Source of the DNA: Candidatus Brachybacter algidus
Lineage (GTDB): Bacteria; Bacteroidota; Bacteroidia; Chitinophagales; Saprospiraceae
Assembly: GCA_016711705.1 (NCBI GenBank)
Contig: JADJSK010000001.1
Location: 1,178,001 to 1,242,000, forward strand
Length of the DNA stretch: 64,000 nt
Direction of reading: 5' to 3'
Shown here: one piece after another, positions 1 to 9,023 of the stretch
Layout of the letters: each line of letters starts with the position of its first letter
How positions within the stretch are numbered: the stretch's first letter is position 1
Made by a program: the position numbers and the translations under genes
Notes under the pieces: generated by a model
What the model saw: only the letters and a program-made list of their open reading frames with translations
What the model was told of the DNA's origin: nothing
The model's database searches: none

Positions 1-1057
1 ATATTCCGTCTTTATTTTTTAAGAGTCTGACACAAGATTCTTCATCTAAAAGGTCTTCTGAGTGGATAGCTTCGACTTTCACATTACACTCATTGGCTGC
101 TCCTGAATGTATAAATGATTCATATATAGACTTATAGGCGTCCTTGAGTTCAATGTATTTTCCAACTAAAGCAATATTGACTTCTTTTTTAGGATATGTA
201 AGTTTGGATAAGAAAACTTTCCATTTCTCGAGATCGGGAACTACATTATTTTCAAAGCCAAATTTCTTAAGCACAAGGGTATCCAGACCTTCTTTTTCCA
301 TCAACAATGGCACTTCATAAATTGACGAAGCATCAATGGATTCAATTACAGCACCTTGCTCGACATTACAGAAGAGTGCAAGCTTCTGTTTAATCTCTTG
401 ACTAATTGGTTTTTCAGTCCTACACACAAGGATATCAGGTTGTATACCAAGACTTTGCAATTCCTTCACTGAATGTTGAGTTGGTTTTGTCTTAAGTTCC
501 TGTGCCGCACTTAGATATGGTAACAATGTAAGATGGATGACTAGTGTATTCTGCGCACCCAAATCCCACTTTAATTGTCTTAAAGATTCCATGTAAGGGA
601 GAGATTCTATATCACCTACAGTCCCTCCTAACTCTGTGATTACCACGTCATAATCACCTGTTTCACCAAGTAATTTTATACGTCGTTTTATCTCATCTGT
701 GATATGAGGAATGACCTGAACTGTCTTACCAAGATACTTTCCTGCCCGCTCTTGTTTGATAACAGTTTGATATATTTTACCGGTTGTAACATTATTGGCC
801 TGACTAGTTCTTATGTTTAGAAATCTTTCATAATGGCCTAGGTCAAGGTCTGTTTCGGCGCCATCATCAGTCACAAAACATTCACCATGTTCATAAGGAT
901 TCATTGTTCCCGGATCTACATTGATATATGGGTCAAATTTCTGTATAGTGACACGAAGATTCCTTGCTTGGAGTAATTTGGCTAAAGAGGCTGATATTAT
1001 GCCCTTTCCGAGAGAAGAAGTTACTCCGCCCGTAACAAAAATAAATTTAGTCTGCAT
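1..1057 (-). CDS. pyrG: CTP synthase, C-terminal part cut off by window edge
   Basis: CTP synthase makes CTP from UTP, ATP and glutamine in the cytoplasm. The visible 352 residues are the N-terminal amidoligase (synthetase) domain: start MQTKFIFVTGGVTSSLGKG with the P-loop-like GGVTSSLGKG, then the family block with DPYINVDPGTMNPYEHGE and DDGAETDLDLGHYERF. The reading frame runs off position 1 near the start of the glutaminase domain, which lies outside the window. The start ATG at 1055-1057 gives the canonical N-terminus. It is transcribed divergently from the GH3-like gene. Family assignment is very secure. Confidence 0.97.
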   Translation of the reverse strand, partial: MQTKFIFVTGGVTSSLGKGIISASLAKLLQARNLRVTIQKFDPYINVDPGTMNPYEHGECFVTDDGAETDLDLGHYERFLNIRTSQANNVTTGKIYQTVIKQERAGKYLGKTVQVIPHITDEIKRRIKLLGETGDYDVVITELGGTVGDIESLPYMESLRQLKWDLGAQNTLVIHLTLLPYLSAAQELKTKPTQHSVKELQSLGIQPDILVCRTEKPISQEIKQKLALFCNVEQGAVIESIDASSIYEVPLLMEKEGLDTLVLKKFGFENNVVPDLEKWKVFLSKLTYPKKEVNIALVGKYIELKDAYKSIYESFIHSGAANECNVKVEAIHSEDLLDEESCVRLLKNKDGI

Positions 1058-1079
1058 TTTAAAACGTTGTTACGGGCTG

Positions 1080-1108
1080 TAAAGGTAGATAAAAAGTTTA
1101 TATACAAA
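1080..1108 (-). promoter_or_regulatory. probable Bacteroidota-type promoter of pyrG
   Basis: On the minus strand a TTTG (-33 type, 1105-1108) is followed after 17 bp by TACCTTTA (1080-1087), close to the Bacteroidota -7 consensus TAnnTTTG. It lies 23 bp upstream of the pyrG ATG. The call rests on motif match and position only. Confidence 0.45.
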
Positions 1109-1349
1109 CATTCAAATACCAACTGCATCGATTTTTATATCCTAAAGTCAATAGCAGCATTATAAATTTTTGATATTTTTAATTTAACCTCTTTGATTCA
1201 AAAGAAATATTAGACTAAATTTTATCAAAAAAATGATTAAATTAATTTTATAGTAGGCAAATGTGTTATTTAGAATTATAATGCATATATCTAAATAGTT
1301 CCATTTTGTCAAAACGTATTATATTTGTCCAGGTTGGAAAAGATATCCT

Positions 1350-2885
1350 ATGTCTAAATTATTAAACCTTGCAGTAAAAACCTATCTAAAATATGTGCAT
1401 CATTCGTTGCACAAGGCAGCGTCAACACCTATAGTTACACAAGAAAAAGTCTTTTCAAAATTACTCGCAAACTTCAAAAATACCAAATACGGAAAGCTTC
1501 ATAACATTCGGCAAGTAAATAATATTGCTACCTTCCAGAAGGCATTACCAGTGACCGGGTACGAAGAATTAAAACCGTACATCGAACGGATGATGAAAGG
1601 TGAAAACGATGTCCTTGTAGGCGGAAGTGTTCGTTTTTTTTCAAAATCATCAGGAACGACAAATGATAAAAGCAAATTCATACCGGTTCCTAGAGTAAAT
1701 CTTTTTAAAAACCACATCAAAAGCTCTTGGGATAGTCTCGCACTTTTCTACGATAAAAGACCGGACGCAGAACTTTTCAACAAGAAGTCCTTAGTTGTTT
1801 GTGGTTCCATTTCGCATTATGAACAAAATCCCAAAACCATTATAGGAGATATTTCTGCTATAATGACTAAAAACATGCCCAGCGTGGCAAGGTCCTTTTA
1901 TACTCCAGACTTTGAAACTGCAATGCTTCCAGATTGGGAAGAAAAGATTAAGCGGATTACAAAAATCACATTAGATCAGGATGTAGTGATGGTAGGTGGA
2001 GTGCCCACATGGTTATTGGTGATTTTCCGTGAATTAATTAAACATACCGGAAAAGAAAATATGTTGGAGATCTGGCCGAATCTGCAAGGTTATTTCCATG
2101 GAGGTGTGGGCTTCAATCCGTATTTAGAACAATTTAAAAAACTGATTCCTTCAGATAAATTTGTCTATCAGGAAATTTATAATGCAAGTGAAGGTTTTTT
2201 TGGTGTACAGGATGGTTTATCAGAAGATGGAATGATGCTGCTAATCAACAACGGTGTTTTCTTCGAATTTCTACCGGTTTCTGAATGGGAAAAATCAGAT
2301 CCGTATTCATTAACATTAGCTGAAGTAGATCTGAATACGCCATATGCTATCGTTATCACCTCCAATAATGGCCTTATGCGTTACAAAGTAGGCGATGTAG
2401 TGGAATTCACCAGCAAAACACCCTTTAAATTCAAAATTAAAGGACGTACGCAGCACTTCATTAATACTTTCGGAGAAGAAGTCATGGTAGACAACACAGA
2501 CAAGGCTATAGGCCTAACCTGTCAAACCTTCGATGCAACAATATCAGATTATACTGCGGGACCAATTTATATGTCAGAAAGCGATAAAGGAGGCCACGAA
2601 TGGGTAGTTGAATTTGATAAAGAACCACATGATATTGCAAAGTTTGCTATCGTACTGGACGAAAATCTTAGGAAATTAAATTCTGATTACGATGCTAAAC
2701 GCGCATATGATCTCGCACTTCTACCTCTCAAATTGATAAATGTACCTAAAGGGACTTTTCACAAATGGCTTCAATCCAGAAATAAACTAGGCGGCCAGCA
2801 TAAAGTACCAAGACTTGCTAATCATCGTGAATTTATTGAAGCCCTTCTGGATCACAGCCAGCTGCGTACCACAGTCAAAAGATAA
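1350..2885 (+). CDS. GH3 auxin-responsive-promoter family protein (acyl-adenylating enzyme fold)
   Basis: This 511-residue protein belongs to the GH3 family of the ANL adenylating superfamily. Plant members conjugate amino acids to hormones; the bacterial substrate is unknown. The three nucleotide-binding signatures are visible: SSGTTNDKSK near residue 100, YNASEGFFG near 278-285, and YKVGDVVEF near 345-353. Length is normal and there is no signal peptide, so it should be cytoplasmic. A TATATTTG -7-like box at 1320-1327 precedes the ATG. The next gene begins 8 bp after the stop, and recO follows, suggesting one operon. The family is secure; the reaction is not. Confidence 0.9.
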   Translation: MSKLLNLAVKTYLKYVHHSLHKAASTPIVTQEKVFSKLLANFKNTKYGKLHNIRQVNNIATFQKALPVTGYEELKPYIERMMKGENDVLVGGSVRFFSKSSGTTNDKSKFIPVPRVNLFKNHIKSSWDSLALFYDKRPDAELFNKKSLVVCGSISHYEQNPKTIIGDISAIMTKNMPSVARSFYTPDFETAMLPDWEEKIKRITKITLDQDVVMVGGVPTWLLVIFRELIKHTGKENMLEIWPNLQGYFHGGVGFNPYLEQFKKLIPSDKFVYQEIYNASEGFFGVQDGLSEDGMMLLINNGVFFEFLPVSEWEKSDPYSLTLAEVDLNTPYAIVITSNNGLMRYKVGDVVEFTSKTPFKFKIKGRTQHFINTFGEEVMVDNTDKAIGLTCQTFDATISDYTAGPIYMSESDKGGHEWVVEFDKEPHDIAKFAIVLDENLRKLNSDYDAKRAYDLALLPLKLINVPKGTFHKWLQSRNKLGGQHKVPRLANHREFIEALLDHSQLRTTVKR

Positions 2886-2893
2886 TTTAAAAC

Positions 2894-3187
2894 ATGGATG
2901 AAATACAGGAATATACAAAATCCTTAGTACCGATTCTTTTCGAAAAAGAATCAAAAGAATATGCTGATGCACTCGAAGCAATGAGCATTGAAGTGGAAAC
3001 AATGTTATCCAATAGCCCTGATCTCTTATTCAGCTATCTATACAGGTTGGATGTAGACGAAAATAAGATTAAGCAAGCCATGTCTCCTTTTACAGAAGAA
3101 TTTCCAAATATCGGTTTGGCAAGATTGATCATTGACCGGCAGTTGCTAAGAATAAAAACGCAGCAAGAATACAGTCGAAAGAAATAG
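2894..3187 (+). CDS. conserved small protein of unknown function
   Basis: A 97-residue acidic, helix-rich protein without signal peptide or membrane segment. I recognise no named domain. It starts 8 bp after the GH3-like gene and stops (TAG) 27 bp before recO, so it appears to be the middle gene of a three-gene operon. It is also in frame with recO; the two are separated by the TAG and nine codons. That is probably chance, since recO starting at its own ATG has a normal N-terminus. Predicted coding because of its tight operon position and amphipathic composition. Confidence 0.7.
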   Translation: MDEIQEYTKSLVPILFEKESKEYADALEAMSIEVETMLSNSPDLLFSYLYRLDVDENKIKQAMSPFTEEFPNIGLARLIIDRQLLRIKTQQEYSRKK

Positions 3188-3214
3188 AAAAGAAGCCTTG
3201 AGCGGATTAGCGAA

Positions 3215-3943
3215 ATGAGCAAATTAAGAAAGGAGAAGGGCATCGTACTTCGGTCATTCAAATATGGTGAGACCTCACTCATACTGGATATTTTGACAGA
3301 AAATTTTGGATTAAAATCATTTATTATCCAAAGTGTCAGAAAAGCTAAAAGCCGCACCTCCCCTTCCTCGGTTCAACTTATGGCTGCTGTGGACATCGAC
3401 TTCTATTTAAAAGAAGATACGGAGCTTTTTCAGCTAAAAGAAATAAGATCTAATAGGTTGTGGATATCTATTTACAGTGATATGCGTAAAATAGCCATGA
3501 GTATGTATATGGCTGAAGTAACAAGAAAAGTTGTCAACAAATATGAAAATCATAGCGAAATATATGATTTGTTGAGTGTATCACTGGAAATGCTAGAAAA
3601 TAGTCATCATGCCTGGTCTTTGCATTTATGGTACACTGTCCATTTAAAAGTTTATTCAGGGTTTTCTCTGATACAAAAGAAAATTGGGTCAGATCAATTC
3701 TACGATATCAGATCTGGAGATATACTTAACGTGCCACCAAATCATGGTTTTTATTTCGATGAAAAGATGATGCAATTATTGAGGGAATTGGAACAATTAC
3801 CTATTGAGCAGATAGATGAGGTGATAATGGGTAGAAATTTGAAAAATAATATGCTCGATAACCTTTTAGAATATTTTAAGATCCATATACATAATTTCAA
3901 TAATATACAGAGTCTTGACGTATTGAAGACTGTATTCGAATAA
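3215..3943 (+). CDS. recO: DNA repair protein RecO
   Basis: RecO helps load RecA on SSB-coated single-stranded DNA in the RecFOR recombination pathway. The 242 residues have the expected layout: an N-terminal OB-fold (residues 1-80) with the typical opening GIVLRSFKYGETSLILDILTE, then a helical C-terminal domain. The four-Cys zinc motif of some RecO proteins is absent, as is common in Bacteroidota. The ATG at 3215 directly precedes the family start. It is the last gene of the GH3-like/small protein/recO run. Confidence 0.93.
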   Translation: MSKLRKEKGIVLRSFKYGETSLILDILTENFGLKSFIIQSVRKAKSRTSPSSVQLMAAVDIDFYLKEDTELFQLKEIRSNRLWISIYSDMRKIAMSMYMAEVTRKVVNKYENHSEIYDLLSVSLEMLENSHHAWSLHLWYTVHLKVYSGFSLIQKKIGSDQFYDIRSGDILNVPPNHGFYFDEKMMQLLRELEQLPIEQIDEVIMGRNLKNNMLDNLLEYFKIHIHNFNNIQSLDVLKTVFE

Positions 3944-4126
3944 GCAATTTTGAACCTAAAATATGATGCTGAATGAAAACTTCGTGCACATTAGACTTTT
4001 CATATTTGTAAAATTAATATTAAATATAAGTCAATATTTAAAAACACCTTCTTATATTGCACGACAATACTCAATCAAAAACTATCTGAATTAAGCGTAT
4101 TCCAAAACTAATTCTACAATTCTAAC

Positions 4127-4942
4127 ATGGTTGGATCGACATTCCACATCACATCTAAATATTTAAAAAGGGTAGTAAAGTCACATATCTTTAAAAGTGC
4201 CTATGATCCATCAATAACACCTATAACAATAATCTTCAATGATGGACAAGATTTTAACGCTCTTAAGATATCCCAGACTTTTGAATTCTATCAGGCAAAA
4301 TATCCACATATTCCAATAGTCATCATAGGTATTGATGCAGGTGATAGGATAAATGAATATGGATGTTCTTATAAAAATGATTATAAAAACCGGGGAAATA
4401 AAGCCTTGGAATATAGAAGCTTTATCATCAATGAATTTGTTCCATATTTAAAATCTAATCTCCAGTTAAAACTAGAAAAGTCCAAGACCGGATTTGCAGG
4501 ATTCTCTATGGGAGGACTTTCCGCCATGGATATTTCACTGCATAATCCAGATCTTTTTGGCTTTATCGGAGTGTTTTCCGGTAGTTTTTGGTGGCGCTAT
4601 GAGCCATTCACAGATGATGACCCTGATGGATGCAGAATCATGCATGAATATATTGAAAGAAGTGCATTAAAAACAGGGCAAAGATTTTGGTTTCAGGCAG
4701 GTACAAAGGATGAAGATTGTGACCGAAATGGCAATGGCATCATTGATTCTATTGACGATACCCTCGATGTGATTCATTGTCTTGAAAAGAAAGGTTTTAT
4801 TAAGGATAAAGATCTGACATATTGTGAAGTAAAAAATGGAACCCATGATCCATTTACATGGGGTCATATCATGCCAGTTTTCCTGGATTGGGTTTTAAGT
4901 CCACTCGCAAGCCATTATTTGTCTAAAAGCAAAACGGCCTGA
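4127..4942 (+). CDS. alpha/beta-hydrolase esterase (esterase D / PF00756 type)
   Basis: A 271-residue cytoplasmic hydrolase. The nucleophile elbow GFSMGG puts the catalytic Ser at about residue 127, and the likely catalytic His is in NGTHDPFTW near residue 240. The family hydrolyses carboxylic esters; known members include S-formylglutathione hydrolase, siderophore esterases and mycolyl transferases, so the substrate is open. Between them lies an Asp/Asn/Gly-rich stretch, DEDCDRNGNGIIDSIDD, that looks like an EF-hand or dockerin-type calcium loop. The gene stands alone, convergent with the DUF1573 gene. Confidence 0.85.
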   Translation: MVGSTFHITSKYLKRVVKSHIFKSAYDPSITPITIIFNDGQDFNALKISQTFEFYQAKYPHIPIVIIGIDAGDRINEYGCSYKNDYKNRGNKALEYRSFIINEFVPYLKSNLQLKLEKSKTGFAGFSMGGLSAMDISLHNPDLFGFIGVFSGSFWWRYEPFTDDDPDGCRIMHEYIERSALKTGQRFWFQAGTKDEDCDRNGNGIIDSIDDTLDVIHCLEKKGFIKDKDLTYCEVKNGTHDPFTWGHIMPVFLDWVLSPLASHYLSKSKTA

Positions 4943-4995
4943 AAAATTAATTTCTCAGACCGCTTCGATATTATTATTCAGTGATTGAACTTTAA

Positions 4996-5502
4996 TTATT
5001 TTTTATCGTCACCATCTTTTTTCACTCTATCTACTTCTCCATGAATCCTGAACTTTGTTTGAGCAGGAACAGTATTAGCAGTAATAGTTACATCTTTTGA
5101 TTGAGAACCTGGCTTACCATGTGTGTCAAATTTAATAGGAACGTCTGCAGACTGACCAGGAGCGATCGGTGTAGTAGGACATTTAGGAGTCGTACAACCA
5201 CAGCTACCTTTGCAACTAACTATAACCAAAGGTTCTGTACCTGTATTTGTTATTTTTACAGAAGTTTCAACGATATCACCTTCCTTTACATTATCAAACT
5301 TGTAATCAGTTTTATCCAATGTCATAGTAGTAGTTGGACCTGTAGGAGTTACTACTTCGTTAGGATTGCCTGTAGCTTCTTTATCTGACACTGCGCCCTC
5401 AGCCTTAGCTTCAGCTGTTTCAGGAGTAGCTGTAGAATCAGACTTACAAGATGTAAAAGAAAGTAACAAGACAAAGCTTGCGAAAGAAAATAATGACTTC
5501 AT
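4996..5502 (-). CDS. DUF1573 lipoprotein
   Basis: A 168-residue secreted lipoprotein. The signal peptide ends in the lipobox FTSC with Cys at residue 19, followed by an Ala/Thr/Glu-rich linker to about residue 55. The rest is a DUF1573 domain, an immunoglobulin-like fold common in Bacteroidota, with the characteristic Cys cluster CKGSCGCTTPKCP and the APGQSADVPIKFDT segment. The function of DUF1573 is not established. Monocistronic; the C-terminus is lysine/aspartate rich. Confidence 0.9.
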   Translation of the reverse strand: MKSLFSFASFVLLLSFTSCKSDSTATPETAEAKAEGAVSDKEATGNPNEVVTPTGPTTTMTLDKTDYKFDNVKEGDIVETSVKITNTGTEPLVIVSCKGSCGCTTPKCPTTPIAPGQSADVPIKFDTHGKPGSQSKDVTITANTVPAQTKFRIHGEVDRVKKDGDDKK

Positions 5503-5642
5503 TTTTATTTAGATTTAGTTTTGAGTTAAAAATTTTAGCAAAGATAATACACACAAACAGGTAAATCGCGGTTTAAGTCTGTTATGGAGCGGGTTTTGGT
5601 AATTATTAACATAGTCAATATTTATAATACATTATTTAAACC

Positions 5643-7271
5643 TTATTTTTTCTTCAGTAAATTAAGAAATTTTGTTGCCGAAACAGCATTTAAGGTATCG
5701 ATTTTTCTCAATCCACCTGCTCTCGCAGCTATTACACCGTATCGAATATCGTCAATACCATGCATGCTATGTGCATCAGGATTAATACTTATTTTAATCC
5801 CCTTCGCTACTGCCTTTGCAATCATGGTGTGATCCATATCAAGCCTCTGAGGATTGGCATTCAATTCTATACTGACATTATTAGCGGCACACGCATCGAA
5901 AATTTTATCATAATCAACAGGGTAACCTTTTCTTGAAAGAAGAAGTCTTCCTGTCATGTGCCCCAAAATATGCATATGGGGATTTTCTATCGCTTTGACT
6001 AGTCTTGTGGTAGCCCTTTCTATATCCATATTCAATACAGAATGAATACTACCTATTACAAGATCAAAGGATTTAAGCACATCCTCGGGATAGTCAAGTG
6101 AACCATCATTCAGTATATCAGACTCAATACTTTTAAAAATTTTCAGATTTGTGAAGTCTTTTTGAACCTTATCTATTTCGATATGCTGCTGCACTACTCT
6201 CTCTATTATTAGCCCGCTAGCATAAAAAGCTGATTGACTATGATCTGTAATTACTATATATTCATAGCCTTTATCCTGAGCGTAATTGCACATTTCTTTT
6301 ACAGTATGGATGCCATCAGAATAAGTAGTATGACAATGAACCACTCCGCGGATATCTTCTTCTTTTATCAATTCCTCCCCCTTCAAATGAAATAAATCCT
6401 GGTTCCATCGCAATTCCGGAATGATGTACGGTAAGTTTAATGCTTCAAAAATGGCTCTGTCGTTATCTTTACCAAACGGCAATTTACTAATGTCAAATAA
6501 AGTTTCGATAGCAACGTCTTCTGAAAATGATTGGATAAATGCCTCCTTTGACAAATCCTCTACACTTAATAGAAATGTTACCAGCAACTCTTCTTTGTAA
6601 ACGCCTATCATTGAATCATCATCCTGATCATTGAGTTCAAAACCTTCAATATAAACAGGCCATTCTTCAGCATCAACTATATAAATTACTTCATCCACGA
6701 TCTGCGATTTTCGATAGGCTTGTCCTGTCAACTGAAATCTTGTGATCTCTGACGAATTCAGGGCAACTTCCAAGTCTTTCAAAATTGGTTCAAGTCTTCC
6801 ATAAAGCCATTTCCCTTTTGAACTTAGGTAGTGCTGTGCTTTTTCAAGAATGTCCTTTTGACTCTTCTCTCCAAAGCCTTTAGCATCTTTTAATCTGTTT
6901 TCAATGCAGTAATATATCAACTCTCCCACACTCATCAAGCCCATAGTATGCCAGAATTGTGCTATTTTCTTAGGTCCTATTCCTTTTATATTGAACATTT
7001 CTACGATGCCCTCAGGTGTTTTCTCCAGAAGATGATCCAACTCCTTTATCGAACCTGTTTCACTCATTTCTTTGATCGCAGCAACAATAGCTTTCCCTAT
7101 ACCGGGGAGTGCACCAAGCGCCTCAGGAGCCATTGTTGAAATTGGATCAGCTACTTTTTTTAACGTATTGTAAGCATTTTGCAACGCTCTGACTTTGAAA
7201 GGATTTTCATCATGAAGCTCAAGTAAATTCCCAAGGAGTTTAATTTTATAGACAATCTCACTATTCTGCAT
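5643..7271 (-). CDS. PolX-like protein: HhH and degenerate polymerase region plus intact PHP phosphoesterase
   Basis: A 542-residue homologue of bacterial PolX (polymerase beta-like with PHP nuclease). N-terminal residues 1-150 carry helix-hairpin-helix segments (ALPGIGKAI, NIKGIGPKKIAQF). The PHP domain (about 305-542) keeps its metal ligands: HCHTTYSDG, ITDHS, a Glu in IESD, GSIHS, ILGHM and NPDAH. In the palm domain the expected GSxRR and DxD motifs are replaced by TGQAYRKSQIVDEVIYIVD, so the polymerase active site looks lost. It probably acts as a nuclease or phosphoesterase in DNA repair. The frame is intact. Confidence 0.88.
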   Translation of the reverse strand: MQNSEIVYKIKLLGNLLELHDENPFKVRALQNAYNTLKKVADPISTMAPEALGALPGIGKAIVAAIKEMSETGSIKELDHLLEKTPEGIVEMFNIKGIGPKKIAQFWHTMGLMSVGELIYYCIENRLKDAKGFGEKSQKDILEKAQHYLSSKGKWLYGRLEPILKDLEVALNSSEITRFQLTGQAYRKSQIVDEVIYIVDAEEWPVYIEGFELNDQDDDSMIGVYKEELLVTFLLSVEDLSKEAFIQSFSEDVAIETLFDISKLPFGKDNDRAIFEALNLPYIIPELRWNQDLFHLKGEELIKEEDIRGVVHCHTTYSDGIHTVKEMCNYAQDKGYEYIVITDHSQSAFYASGLIIERVVQQHIEIDKVQKDFTNLKIFKSIESDILNDGSLDYPEDVLKSFDLVIGSIHSVLNMDIERATTRLVKAIENPHMHILGHMTGRLLLSRKGYPVDYDKIFDACAANNVSIELNANPQRLDMDHTMIAKAVAKGIKISINPDAHSMHGIDDIRYGVIAARAGGLRKIDTLNAVSATKFLNLLKKK

Positions 7272-7384
7272 ATCCAGATTTTATTTTTGAAGCAAACCAA
7301 TAAATTACTTATTGTGATATTATTAAATGATAGTCTATGATCAAAGTGTCTACCATTTAATACTTTTGCACAAAATAATGTAAA

Positions 7385-7969
7385 ATGTATAGAATTGGCT
7401 TCATAACCTTATGTGCTTTTTTATTTGTTAGTTTATTTTCCTGTAAAAAAGAATCTGCTCAGGATGATGGGCTCTCTACAACTGTCAATCTAAGTGAATA
7501 TACTGTTGAAGATATTCCTGGATCAGATCGGAAAATGCTAACTAAAATGACCCCTCAAGGACTTTTGGAAGAGCAAGGTATGGTGGAAGGGGACAAAAAA
7601 GTAGGTACCTGGGCTCAATTTTATGCACCAAATACTAAACCAAAAGAAATCTGGACATATGAGAATGGTAAATTAAATGGCCTTCATTATCTCCTTAATA
7701 ATTCCGGAAGAGTAGATATGTATGAAAGCTTTCTCGATGGCAAACTTCATGGTAAGCGAGTCACATACAAACAAGGAAGTCCGGTAGAGGAAATGAGCTA
7801 TAAGAATGGACAGTTAGATGGCATATTTAGAGGATTCTTTCCTACAGGTAAATTACAAAGAATTGGAAACTTCGTCAATGGCAAGCAAGACGGCAAGTAC
7901 ATAGTCTACGATGAGAATAAACAAATCATACTTCAGGCAAACTATAGAAACGGCGAGGTAATAAAGTAG
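7385..7969 (+). CDS. MORN-variant repeat lipoprotein (YwqK-like)
   Basis: A 194-residue lipoprotein with lipobox LFSC (Cys at about residue 20). From residue 70 onward it consists of repeated 20-24 residue units of the type YENGKLNGL, FLDGKLHGKRVTY, YKNGQLDGIF, FVNGKQDGKYIVY, i.e. MORN-variant repeats as in YwqK-like proteins. Such repeats form beta-hairpin sheets; the role of the secreted versions is unknown. A TACTTTTG -7-like box lies at 7361-7368, about 17 bp before the ATG. The IS982-type element sits 20 bp after the stop. Confidence 0.85.
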   Translation: MYRIGFITLCAFLFVSLFSCKKESAQDDGLSTTVNLSEYTVEDIPGSDRKMLTKMTPQGLLEEQGMVEGDKKVGTWAQFYAPNTKPKEIWTYENGKLNGLHYLLNNSGRVDMYESFLDGKLHGKRVTYKQGSPVEEMSYKNGQLDGIFRGFFPTGKLQRIGNFVNGKQDGKYIVYDENKQIILQANYRNGEVIK

Positions 7970-7983
7970 TCGTATAAAATTAT

Positions 7984-9023
7984 AAATTAACGTGAATAAT
8001 GGTTAAGCAACATTCAAATATACCTCTTTAGAGAGTTCGGTTGTGCTTAATTTAATGCTAGGTTTTTTAGGAAAGAAATGATATGCACAGAGAGCAGAAA
8101 TCGCATTGTTCAAAAATCCTTGCAGAGCTCTATGTCTGGTGTGCTGTATGTTACATTGGTTTTTCAATTCGTCATTGACACATTCTATTAGTGCTCGTTT
8201 TCTCAGCAGCACCTTATCGTTATCAGATAAGTTCATAGACTTCATGTTTTTACGTCTTTTAAAGATCAAGTCTACACCATCATTCCATAGGAATTGGGCT
8301 AGTTTGTCAGATATATATCCTCTGTCGCCGAAGAGTTTTCCGAAAACTTCTTTTACCATTACGGAGAGAATGTCTTGATTCCTGTCATCTACATTTGCCT
8401 TGGACAGGTAGAAGTTCAACAACTCACCTTTGTCATTAATGATCAGGTGAAGTTTAAACCCAAAAAACCAGCCCATTGTGCTTTTAGATTTAGTCGCAAA
8501 ACCTTTGAAAACCTTGTTCTGCTTTTCTCTTTTTATGTGACAAACATTTAAGGTTGTTGAGTCAATAAAGCTAATTCCGGTGCATGCTCCCAAACATCTG
8601 TCTTTCAAAAACATCAACAATGGAACAAAAAGTCGGTTTTGTGTCTGATTAAATCGCTCATATGTAACCAATCCAGGAAACAGATCTCTCCAATGAACTA
8701 AAACCAATTCATTATAGTATCTTTTAAAATTGGTATAAGAACTCAAATGAAAGCAAATGTAAATCGTCATCTTTTCTGATAGACACAATGATGATTTTCT
8801 ATTTCTGAATTTCTTATTTCCAGTTGAAATAGCCCTTTTGCACTCAATTTCATCAAATCCTTTGCAAAAATCGTCAACAGTAATGAAAATTTCTATAACT
8901 TTGTGCTTATCCATAGGAGAATTATTTGATTTATATTGTTGTTTGTCAGACACTAATATATTAAATATTCTCCTATTTTTATAATATTTAGCCTTTTTTC
9001 TTATCCATTATTCACGTTAAATT
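7984..9023. mobile_element. complete IS982-family insertion sequence with 5-bp target-site duplication
   Basis: The element itself is 7989-9018 (1030 bp). Its ends are inverted repeats: AACGTGAATAATGGTTAAG at the left and, on the other strand, AACGTGAATAATGGATAAG at the right. Both ends are flanked by the direct repeat AAATT (7984-7988 and 9019-9023), consistent with transposition-generated duplication. It carries one transposase gene, whose stop codon lies inside the left inverted repeat. Near-perfect ends, target duplication and intact transposase suggest recent insertion in the gap after the MORN lipoprotein gene. Confidence 0.9.
8003..8953 (-). CDS. IS982-family DDE transposase
   Basis: A 316-residue DDE transposase filling the IS. 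Visible catalytic signatures: first Asp in SFIDSTTLNVCH, second Asp in KLFGDRGYIS, and Glu in RALIECVNDELKNQCNIQHTRHR, the hallmark C-terminal block of IS982 transposases. GWFFGFKLHLIINDKGELL is also family-typical. Length matches full IS982 transposases and no stop interrupts it, so it may be active. It reads opposite to the upstream MORN gene. A second in-frame ATG (MDKHKV) lies 13 codons inside and could be the true start. Confidence 0.93.
   Translation of the reverse strand: MSDKQQYKSNNSPMDKHKVIEIFITVDDFCKGFDEIECKRAISTGNKKFRNRKSSLCLSEKMTIYICFHLSSYTNFKRYYNELVLVHWRDLFPGLVTYERFNQTQNRLFVPLLMFLKDRCLGACTGISFIDSTTLNVCHIKREKQNKVFKGFATKSKSTMGWFFGFKLHLIINDKGELLNFYLSKANVDDRNQDILSVMVKEVFGKLFGDRGYISDKLAQFLWNDGVDLIFKRRKNMKSMNLSDNDKVLLRKRALIECVNDELKNQCNIQHTRHRALQGFLNNAISALCAYHFFPKKPSIKLSTTELSKEVYLNVA

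Noticed and set aside
2894..3943. 97-residue protein and recO as one gene split by TAG
   Set aside because: They share a frame, but each has its own complete start and RecO homologues lack such an extension; the frame match is likely chance.
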